This document shows, in pieces, positions 5,952-11,239 of a stretch of DNA of 13,685 nucleotides. Location of the stretch: positions 1-13,685 of the forward strand of contig JAFACJ010000331.1 of NCBI GenBank assembly GCA_023425615.1. Reading direction: 5' to 3'. The position numbers were made by a program, and so were the translations under genes. Each line of letters begins with the position of its first letter. The stretch's first letter is position 1. A model generated the notes under the pieces. It was not told the origin of the DNA and did no database searches. It worked only from the letters and a program-made list of their open reading frames with translations. Origin of the DNA: Actinomycetes bacterium. Its GTDB lineage: Bacteria > Actinomycetota > Actinomycetes > Streptosporangiales > Streptosporangiaceae.

Positions 5952-6341
5952 TCAGGCCGTGGCGGCGCGCTGCCGGCGGTAGCGGCGCAGCAGCTCCGCC
6001 TCATGCGCCCGGACCTTGCTCATCTGCGAGATCGCGACGGGCGGGGCGGGCTTGGGACGGGCGATCACCTTCGTGCCGCGCCGCGAGGCGGCGTCCTGGA
6101 CGGCCTCGATGGCCTTGAGACGCCAGTCCTCGAACTCGACGTCGATCCGGATGCGCTGGGCGCTGCCCAGGCAGCGGGACCGACCGTCCTGCGCTCGGTG
6201 CGGGGTGACCATGCTCCGCTTGACCACTCGCCAGGTGTGGCAGTCCTGGCAGACCACCAGGGGCCGCCAGCCCTCGCGCAGGTCGAGATCGGCGGGGTTG
6301 AGGCGGCTCGCGAGGATGACCGGACGACCGTTGTGACGCAC
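5952..6341 (-). CDS. CCHC zinc-motif protein 1, 129 aa, first gene of the leftward operon
   Basis: The start chosen is GTG at 6341, preceded by GGAGGT at ideal spacing. The frame stays open to an ATG at 6527, but that start lacks a ribosome-binding site and the extension looks non-coding. Key residues are C31, C34 and W37 (CQDCHTW), then PHR at 47-49, C57 and GS at 59-60, followed by an amphipathic region and a very basic C-terminus (RRYRRQRAATA). The C-x2-C...H...C set is likely one zinc site; the basic tail suggests nucleic-acid binding. The same ordered motif occurs in the gene at 8136-8507, so the two are paralogs on either side of the regulator operon. It is probably expressed from the promoter at 6603-6631. 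Function unknown. Confidence 0.78.
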   Translation of the reverse strand: MRHNGRPVILASRLNPADLDLREGWRPLVVCQDCHTWRVVKRSMVTPHRAQDGRSRCLGSAQRIRIDVEFEDWRLKAIEAVQDAASRRGTKVIARPKPAPPVAISQMSKVRAHEAELLRRYRRQRAATA

Positions 6342-6602
6342 GAGAAGACCTCCGATAGATCGGCTTTGCGCACTCCACCCGCCACGGATCAGACCCGGCA
6401 ACCAGAAGGCAGAGCCGGGAACGTCCCGTGAAGGACGGGCAGCGCACAGGCTGCGGAAACTGCTGGTCAGCACCGGCTCGGGGACCTCGTACTTCGTCAA
6501 CCCGGACCGAACGGTGCCGTCCGTCATGCAGGTAGTGACCGTCTTCAGTTGGCAGCCGCCTTCCCGCCGGAAGATTCCCGGCTGTTCACGGCTACGAGCC
6601 CC
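6342..6602 (-). other. Putative long 5' leader of the leftward operon
   Basis: About 255 nt separate the predicted leftward transcription start (near 6596) from the GTG at 6341. The stretch contains two weak hairpins: 6-bp arms at 6394-6399/6414-6419, and a 5-bp stem at 6425-6429/6435-6439. I see no riboswitch I recognise and no well-supported ORF. The in-frame extension of the downstream gene to 6527 lacks a ribosome-binding site. Confidence 0.35.
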
Positions 6603-6631
6603 ACCGTACTTCCTTTCGCGAAAAGTGGCAA
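6603..6631 (-). promoter_or_regulatory. Leftward promoter for the transfer operon, with palindrome in the spacer
   Basis: On the minus strand TTGCCA (6631-6626) is followed after exactly 17 nt by TACGGT (6608-6603), close to the actinomycete housekeeping consensus TTGAC-n17-TAGRRT. A perfect 10-bp palindrome, TTTCGCGAAA (6614-6623), fills the spacer, where a bound repressor would block RNA polymerase. Confidence 0.55.
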
Positions 6632-6671
6632 GGTTGGCCTGATCGCCTATCGTGTAAAGCGGTAAGGATGG
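6622..6671. repeat. Two imperfect 16-bp direct repeats, candidate GntR operators
   Basis: AAAGTGGCAAGGTTGG (6622-6637) and AAAGCGGTAAGGATGG (6656-6671) match at 13 of 16 positions, 34 bp start to start. The first covers the shared -35 elements and the second covers the expected rightward start site. That placement suits binding sites for the adjacent GntR/UTRA regulator, which would then autoregulate. Confidence 0.5.
6625..6653 (+). promoter_or_regulatory. Rightward promoter for the UTRA/GntR operon
   Basis: GTGGCA (6625-6630), 17 nt, then TATCGT (6648-6653). The -35 hexamer occupies the same bases as the -35 of the leftward promoter on the other strand, so the two polymerases would compete. 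A start near 6660 would give a leader of about 40 nt before GTG 6699. Confidence 0.45.
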
Positions 6672-6698
6672 TCTTCCGTCAGAGAGGCGAAGAAGCCT

Positions 6699-7238
6699 GT
6701 GAGCAGTGGATGGACCAGCACGTCAATGCCGTACTTGAGCCCGCGCAGCGCTGCGGAAGGCGATGCCTGGTCCCAGGAAGCCGAAGCTCGCGGCGGGACC
6801 GGAAGACAGCGCATCGTCTTCGCGGGCGAGACCGATCCGCCGGCCGAAGTCGCCAGCCTGCTGGGCATCGAGGCAGGGCAGCGGGCCGTCGTCCGGCGCC
6901 GGGTCATCTACCTGGACGATTGCCCCGTCGAGCTGACGGACTCCTTCTATCCGCTCTCCATCGCGGCGGGAACAGCCCTGGCGGAGCCGGGGAAGATCCG
7001 AGGGGGCGCGGTCACCCTGCTTGCGAGCCTCGGCCACGTCGGCCGCCACGTTCAGGAAGACGTCACGGCACGGCCGCCGACGGCTGAGGACCGAGAGACG
7101 TTCGCCCTCGGCGAGCACGATCCGGTCCTGGTACTGACCCGCTTGATCCGCGACGAACACGACCACCCGATCGAGGTGGACGTGATGACGATGCCGGCGC
7201 GCAACGGGCGCCTGCGCTACGAACTCAAGGTTGGATGA
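6699..7238 (+). CDS. Stand-alone UTRA-domain protein (GntR/HutC effector domain without HTH), 179 aa
   Basis: GTG start at 6699, with weak GAGAGG or GAAG upstream. Residues 1-35 (WTSTSMPYLSPR...DAWSQEAEARG) form the characteristic lead-in of this family. Residues 38-177 form a UTRA ligand-binding domain with the recognisable segments RRRVIYLDDCPVELTDSFYP (68-85), KIRGGAVTLLASLG (99-112) and VLVLTRLIRDEHDHPIEVDVM (143-163). No winged helix precedes it and no frame upstream supplies one, so this is not simply a truncated regulator; HTH-less UTRA proteins of this size occur in actinomycetes. The stop overlaps the ATG of the full GntR regulator (ATGA), so both are probably made together. It may form mixed dimers with its neighbour or sense the same ligand; both ideas are inference. 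Confidence 0.88.
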   Translation: MSSGWTSTSMPYLSPRSAAEGDAWSQEAEARGGTGRQRIVFAGETDPPAEVASLLGIEAGQRAVVRRRVIYLDDCPVELTDSFYPLSIAAGTALAEPGKIRGGAVTLLASLGHVGRHVQEDVTARPPTAEDRETFALGEHDPVLVLTRLIRDEHDHPIEVDVMTMPARNGRLRYELKVG

Positions 7239-8026
7239 ACATGAAGGTCAGCGAGGAAGGATCGATCGATCCGCGTCCGCTGCATCAGCGCATCGCGGCG
7301 GACCTGCGAGAGGAGATCCTCTCCGGAGAACTGCCTCCAGGCTCGGCCCTGCCGTCGACGCAGCAGCTCCGGGACCGCTTCGGCGTGGCCAACGCGACGA
7401 TCCAGAAGGCACTGCAAGTCCTCAAGGACGAGGGCATGGTCGTCGGCCGGGCCGGTGCGAACGTCAGCGTCCGTGAACACCGCCAACGCACCGTCCGGCC
7501 CGCCGTCACGATCGTGCCCGCGCCGCCCGGCCGGCCGTACCCCTGGCTCACCAAGGTCTCTCGGCCGGGCGAGACCAGAAGCATCGAACTCCTTGAGGTC
7601 GCCGAAGTCCAGCCGCCCAAGGAAGTCGCCGACGTGTTCGGGCTCCCCGAAGGCGGTACCGCGGTGCTGCGCTCCCGGCTCCTGCGGATCGATGGCGAGC
7701 CTGCTGAAATCGCCATGTCGTACTACCCGGTCGAACTCGCCCGCGGCACGGCCATGATGGAGAACCGGAGGATCAAGGGCGGCACCCCTCGTCTCCTGAA
7801 GGACATGGGATACCCGCCTCGCAAGAGCGTCGACCTGGTCTCCGCACGAGTGCCTACCCAGGAGCAGTATCGGCGGCTGGAACTCCCCAGCGACCTGCCC
7901 GTCCTGCGGACGTTCCGCGTCGTCTACAGCGACGATGACCGCCCTATCGAGGCCACGGTCATGGTGAAGGCCAGCCATCTCTACGAGCTCCAGTACGAGC
8001 TCACAGGCGAAACCGAATCCTCCTGA
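7235..8026 (+). CDS. GntR-family (HutC/UTRA) transcriptional regulator
   Basis: 263 aa. The ATG at 7235 overlaps the previous stop; ATG 7241 (residue 3) is an alternative. An N-terminal winged helix-turn-helix occupies about residues 13-80, with the diagnostic LREEILSGELPPGSALPSTQQL (24-45) and the recognition helix around VANATIQKALQVLKDEG (51-67). A Pro-rich linker follows at 85-110. The UTRA domain spans about 115-256 (RSRLLRIDGEPAEIAMSYYP at 146-165, KGGTPRLLKDMGY at 181-193). Relatives such as KorSA of pSAM2-like elements repress transfer genes until a signal relieves them. Here the divergent promoter and direct repeats at 6622-6671 are the natural target. The two UTRA domains in this operon are clearly related to each other but well diverged. 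Confidence 0.93.
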   Translation: MNMKVSEEGSIDPRPLHQRIAADLREEILSGELPPGSALPSTQQLRDRFGVANATIQKALQVLKDEGMVVGRAGANVSVREHRQRTVRPAVTIVPAPPGRPYPWLTKVSRPGETRSIELLEVAEVQPPKEVADVFGLPEGGTAVLRSRLLRIDGEPAEIAMSYYPVELARGTAMMENRRIKGGTPRLLKDMGYPPRKSVDLVSARVPTQEQYRRLELPSDLPVLRTFRVVYSDDDRPIEATVMVKASHLYELQYELTGETESS

Positions 8027-8039
8027 CCACCGCTTTGAA

Positions 8040-8073
8040 GCCGCCGGGACGCCTATCTGGCCGTCCCGGCGGC
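8040..8073 (+). terminator. Terminator of the UTRA/GntR operon
   Basis: Perfect 12-bp stem (8040-8051 with 8062-8073) and 10-nt loop, starting 14 nt after the GntR stop and followed by CTCGTCTATTT, a moderately T-rich tail. It separates this operon from the convergent gene at 8136-8507. Confidence 0.72.
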
Positions 8074-8135
8074 CTCGTCTATTTCCAGGGCAGGGCGAGG
8101 TTGTGCCCTGCTCGGTGGGTCGCCGGCGGCCTCAC

Positions 8136-8507
8136 CTACTTCTCCTCCTCCTTCCTCGGCGGGCGCAGGGCCGGGGGCGGCGTGCGGCGGCGGCGTTCAC
8201 CGGGCGGTGGCGTCGCACGGGTGGCGCGGCAGCGGGCGAGCTGGGCAGCGGCGGCGGCTTCGTCCCGGAGCTCGTCCAGCGGCCGGTCCCGCCAGATGAG
8301 GCGGCGGCTGCCGTGACAGTGCGGTGATCCGTGGACGTCCGGTTGGAGCCGGTGGGGGCTGATGATCGAGCCGCGGACTTCCAGCCAGCGTTCGCAGAAC
8401 GGGCAGACTGCCGCCTCGATCGCTGCGTTGTCCTTGAACCTCAGGTGGTTGAGGGCGAACGACGTCACCTGGATCGGGGGGAGCGGGCTCTTCTTGGTCT
8501 TACCCAT
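8136..8507 (-). CDS. CCHC zinc-motif protein 2, 123 aa
   Basis: ATG at 8507 with GGAG upstream. The N-terminus is basic (MGKTKKS). The motif region is C35, C38, W41 (CPFCERW), PHR at 51-53, H63, C64 and GS at 66-67. The C-terminus is an Ala-rich helix followed by an Arg/Pro-rich, presumably disordered tail. Spacing from the CxxC pair to PHR is identical to that in the protein at 5952-6341, which marks the two as paralogs with different tails. It is probably zinc binding. It is transcribed leftward toward, and convergent with, the GntR operon, and lies downstream of relaxase with a 123-nt gap; its own promoter is not evident. Function unknown. The extreme Arg content of the tail leaves the exact C-terminus slightly uncertain. 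Confidence 0.72.
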   Translation of the reverse strand: MGKTKKSPLPPIQVTSFALNHLRFKDNAAIEAAVCPFCERWLEVRGSIISPHRLQPDVHGSPHCHGSRRLIWRDRPLDELRDEAAAAAQLARCRATRATPPPGERRRRTPPPALRPPRKEEEK

Positions 8508-8593
8508 GGCTCGGCTCCGGCCGGGTGTCCCGTGGACCCTTGGTTGGTCTCGCCGGGATGCGGATGGGGCTCACGCTTGGTGGCGCGGCCCCT

Positions 8594-8618
8594 CGCCGGG
8601 GTGGCGGTGCTCCCGGCG
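8594..8618 (-). terminator. Weak hairpin downstream of the relaxase gene
   Basis: 7-bp arms 8594-8600 and 8612-8618 with an 11-nt loop, just after the relaxase stop at 8631. No U-tract is present, so this is a possible weak terminator only. The rest of the 8508-8630 gap shows nothing else. Confidence 0.3.
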
Positions 8619-8630
8619 GGCAAGGGCCGG

Positions 8631-10217
8631 TCATAGTCCGAACCCTTGTTCGGGCTTGAGCATCGGGTTGGGGCGCGGTGCTCGTGATCGTGTGCTGCTG
8701 CCTCGCCGGAGGAGTTCGTGGGGAGGGATGGCGTTGAGGTGCCGGATCGCGTTGGTGACGTGGGCCATTTCCTGGTCTGTCATCCCGTGGGGAGCCGGCC
8801 GGGCCTGCGCACGAGGCTGGGCACGCTGTTGGATCCGGTCGAGTTGGGCTCGGCTGGCGTTGGCGAGTTCGAGGGCGCGCAGGGCCTGGCCTCGGGCCTG
8901 GTTGGCTTTGAGGATGGCGTCGACCAGCCGGATCAGCGCTCGGATCAGCGCGACCCATGCCTCTCGTGCGCGGCCGGTGATGTGGGGAACCGCGGCCTGG
9001 ACGACGCGGGCGGCGCCGCGTAGCGGCCGGTGGTAGGAGGCATCCCCCGCTCCGCGCTTGCGGTGTTGGGCGGAGCGGGCAAGGGCGTCGATGGCTCCGG
9101 CGAGAGGGCCGGGCTGGTCAGCCTCGGTCCGTCGCCATAGGACCGCGTACACGCCCGCCGTTTCGCGGGCTGCCCGTGCCCAGGTGATCGTGTTGGTGAT
9201 GGGCGTCTTTTCGAGTTGGTCGGCGAGCGCGTTGACCTGGGCGGTGGCTTGCACCCACGCGTTCAGGTCCCCGGCTGTCGGGCGCCGCTGGAGTGGCGTC
9301 GCGCCGGCGGCTGCGGCCTTCCACGCATCGACCGCGCGGGCGGGGTCGTTCCCCTGCCAGCCCGCGCGCAGGCGGGGCAGGGTGAGGTCGGGGGCGAGCT
9401 TGCCGCCGCCGTACCAGATCGGCTTGCCGCCCTCGGCGGGCTGGAGGGCGACGGAGTAGCCGGTCACAGTGGTCTTTCCCGGACCCCACCGGGGTTGGAC
9501 GCGCAGGCCGGCGGCGACCAGCTCGGTGACGAACTCGGCTTCGTCGTCGGCCAGGAGCTCGGCCGCGCGCACGTGCCGGGCGAGGGTGAGGCGGTCGGGC
9601 TCGTCCCGCTCCCCGCGGGCGACGCGGCCGTGTTCGGCGCGGGTGGTGGAGGGAAGGCCTCCGGTGGCGCGGCCTTCCTCGATCGACAGACCGAACCGCG
9701 CCTCCAAATCGGCACAGACGCGGGACATGACTTTGCGGTCCAGGCCGGGCGCGGCGACCTTCCCGTCCTCGCGTACCAGGTTGACGGCCAGATGGATGTG
9801 GTCGTTGCCCTCCTTGCCGGGGCCGTGGTGGATGGCGATCCACCGGCACGGCGCCCGCCCGGTCGCGGGGTCGCCGGTGAACTTCAGCTCCTCCACGACG
9901 GCACGGGCGACGTGCGCCCACTGGATATCGGTCAGGCGCTCGCCCGGTCGCAGAGAGATCGCGCAGTGCCACACCCAGCCGCGCTCAGGCGCGACAGCGG
10001 CCAGGACACGGTGGGCGTCCAGGTCCCGGGCGAGCTGGGCGATCCGCTCCCGGTCGGCCTTGAGGTTCCGGTTGAGGCGGGTGCCGTCGGGCAGGCCGAG
10101 GATTGGGTCGGCGGCGATGATCCGCTGGTCGCGGTGTTCGTTGGCGTCGCCGGGTCCGAACAGGTAGCGGACCAGCCCGCCGATCTTCTTGCCGCGAGGC
10201 ATGATCTTGTTGATCAC
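8631..10217 (-). CDS. Relaxase / mobilization nuclease, 528 aa
   Basis: GTG at 10217 overlaps the mobC stop (GTGA). The N-terminal nuclease domain covers about residues 1-180: GGLVRYLFGPG at 13-23 holds a tyrosine (Y18) that could be the nicking residue, VWHCAISL at 82-89 is the first histidine strand, and IHHGPGKEGNDHIHLAVN at 129-146 carries the metal-binding histidines (H130, H131, H140, H142) of the HUH-type third motif. This matches the relaxase/mobilization nuclease family common in actinomycetes (MOBP-like; class tentative). The remainder, about 190-528, is Ala/Arg-rich and helical, suited to DNA binding or coupling. The enzyme would nick one strand at oriT and lead it into the recipient. 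It is encoded with MobC, whose gene precedes it in the same transcript. The active site looks intact. Confidence 0.9.
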   Translation of the reverse strand: MINKIMPRGKKIGGLVRYLFGPGDANEHRDQRIIAADPILGLPDGTRLNRNLKADRERIAQLARDLDAHRVLAAVAPERGWVWHCAISLRPGERLTDIQWAHVARAVVEELKFTGDPATGRAPCRWIAIHHGPGKEGNDHIHLAVNLVREDGKVAAPGLDRKVMSRVCADLEARFGLSIEEGRATGGLPSTTRAEHGRVARGERDEPDRLTLARHVRAAELLADDEAEFVTELVAAGLRVQPRWGPGKTTVTGYSVALQPAEGGKPIWYGGGKLAPDLTLPRLRAGWQGNDPARAVDAWKAAAAGATPLQRRPTAGDLNAWVQATAQVNALADQLEKTPITNTITWARAARETAGVYAVLWRRTEADQPGPLAGAIDALARSAQHRKRGAGDASYHRPLRGAARVVQAAVPHITGRAREAWVALIRALIRLVDAILKANQARGQALRALELANASRAQLDRIQQRAQPRAQARPAPHGMTDQEMAHVTNAIRHLNAIPPHELLRRGSSTRSRAPRPNPMLKPEQGFGL

Positions 10218-10594
10218 AGGAGGCCCTCCAGCGCGTCCAGGACCTCGTGCAGGCGGGTAGCCAGGTCAGCGTGGGTGAGCATCGCGTAGTGGTTGCCCTC
10301 CGGCAGCTGCCCGTAGGTGTTCGCGGCGCGGGCGAGCTGGTTGAGGTTCACGCCCTGGGCGTGGTGCTCCCGCTGGATCTGGGCGAGCGTCGTGGCCAGC
10401 ATCCGCCGGTCCACGACCGATAGCCGGTCTTTGCGGGTCGCGGTCAACAGGACCGTCTCGGCGATCATGTGCGGCACGGTCAGCCCGGCCGCCGCGGCGA
10501 CCGCCTTGATCAGATCGTTCTCGGCGTCGGCGAACCGCACCGTGTACTTGTGGCGGCGCCCGCCTTCCAGACGGCGACGACGTTCAGCCATCAT
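10214..10594 (-). CDS. mobC: MobC-like relaxosome accessory protein, about 126 aa
   Basis: The start is taken as ATG 10594, which shares a TGATG overlap with an 8-codon leader ORF; ATG 10591 or two GTG codons at 10597 and 10600 are alternatives. A basic N-terminus (AERRRRLEGGRRHKY) leads into TVRFADAENDLIKAVAAAAG, which looks like a ribbon-helix-helix DNA-binding segment. The C-terminal half has GVNLNQLARAANTYGQLP, the G-x-N-x-NQ-x-AR signature of MobC. MobC proteins bind at oriT and help the relaxase melt and nick DNA. The stop overlaps the relaxase start, as expected for a relaxosome pair. The target site is probably in the upstream non-coding region. Confidence 0.87.
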   Translation of the reverse strand: MMAERRRRLEGGRRHKYTVRFADAENDLIKAVAAAAGLTVPHMIAETVLLTATRKDRLSVVDRRMLATTLAQIQREHHAQGVNLNQLARAANTYGQLPEGNHYAMLTHADLATRLHEVLDALEGLL

Positions 10595-10620
10595 CACCAC
10601 CTGCCCTTCACAGAACCCAT
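10594..10620 (-). CDS. Putative 8-aa leader ORF coupled to mobC
   Basis: ATG at 10620, preceded by a strong GAAGGAG at ideal spacing, encodes MGSVKGRW and stops in a TGATG overlap with the mobC start. The mobC start itself has only a poor ribosome-binding site, so ribosomes terminating here could reinitiate on mobC. No run of regulatory codons is seen, so classical attenuation is unlikely. Confidence 0.45.
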   Translation of the reverse strand: MGSVKGRW

Positions 10621-10771
10621 CGGGCTCTCCTTCTTCGCGGTGATCCCTGAAGGGGATCGTTTAATCCGGAGAAGGCGGTCGGAGACGGGGGATTGTGACG
10701 GCGAGGCCCAAGAATTTTCTCCAGAACCAGACGGGCAACGGCCCGTCGACGGCCACCGCGAAGCCGTGGCC

Positions 10772-10820
10772 GGCCCCGCCGACGCCAGGCGGGGCCCCTT
10801 GCCGCCCGAGATCGGGCGGC
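10772..10820. repeat. Two adjacent hairpins upstream of mobC
   Basis: The first has 9-bp arms (10772-10780/10788-10796) around a 7-nt loop. The second has 9-bp arms (10801-10809/10812-10820) around 2 nt. Only 4 nt separate them. No gene ends here on either strand, so a terminator role is not obvious; a relaxosome recognition structure is possible. Confidence 0.45.
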
Positions 10821-11111
10821 TGTCCCTCATCCTGCTGGGCCAGGGCATGGCGCGGGACTGGATAGGCAACCAAGGTGAATACCAAGGCATGAAGCACCTC
10901 CAGGACGACGTCCCCCGCGCTCGGATGAGCGGGGTGTTCGACCTAGAGAAGGGGCAAAGCGGGGTGTATCGTGACGGCCGCCTTCGCGTGATCCACGTCA
11001 CGCCTGCCTGTCATTCGAAGCGGGAACCACCCGGGCTCAACCGACTCGGAGAGCGATCCTGCACGATCACGGATGGAGCGTCAAGAGACCAGAAATGCGA
11101 GAGGCCCGTCC

Positions 11112-11144
11112 GCGCAGAGAAGCGCCGAAGGAGCTTCTCTGCGC
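11112..11144 (-). terminator. 12-bp hairpin downstream of the nuclease gene
   Basis: Perfect arms 11112-11123 and 11133-11144 around the 9-nt loop GCCGAAGGA, about 95 nt past the nuclease stop on the leftward strand. No U-tract follows. It is probably the end of the ATPase/nuclease transcript, and would insulate the mobilization genes from it. Confidence 0.5.
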
Positions 11145-11239
11145 CGGAACTCGGCACCCGGTTTCCCAGCCCGCTCCGCCGCTCGGGGATCGCCTGCGAG
11201 GACGCCGAGGGGCCATGCGCTGTCGACGCCGTCTGGCCG

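Larger units (their letters stand above)
10621..11239. other. Non-coding region upstream of mobC; candidate oriT zone
   Basis: About 620 nt with no supportable gene; the long frames that cross it look like shadows. It holds a 6-bp inverted repeat (10642-10647/10653-10658), an AT-richer patch near 10655-10725 (unusual here), two adjacent strong hairpins at 10772-10820, a 10-bp direct repeat AGCGGGGTGT at 10928-10937 and 10958-10967 (30-bp period), and the terminator-like hairpin at 11112-11144. Location directly before the relaxosome genes and abundance of dyads suit an oriT, but I recognise no known nic consensus. Confidence 0.4.

Noticed and set aside
6668..7087. 139-aa plus-strand frame and 147-aa minus-strand frame over the UTRA gene
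   Set aside because: Out of frame with a strongly recognisable UTRA domain; no independent support.
6699..7238. Interpretation of the UTRA-only gene as a frameshifted GntR pseudogene
   Set aside because: The lead-in sequence before the UTRA domain is in frame and family-like, no winged-helix remnant exists upstream, and the promoter and repeats lie immediately before it.
10594..11001. 135-aa minus-strand frame upstream of mobC
   Set aside because: Ser/Pro/Arg/Trp-rich random-looking translation without a ribosome-binding site at its start; only its last 8 codons, with their own strong ribosome site, look meaningful.
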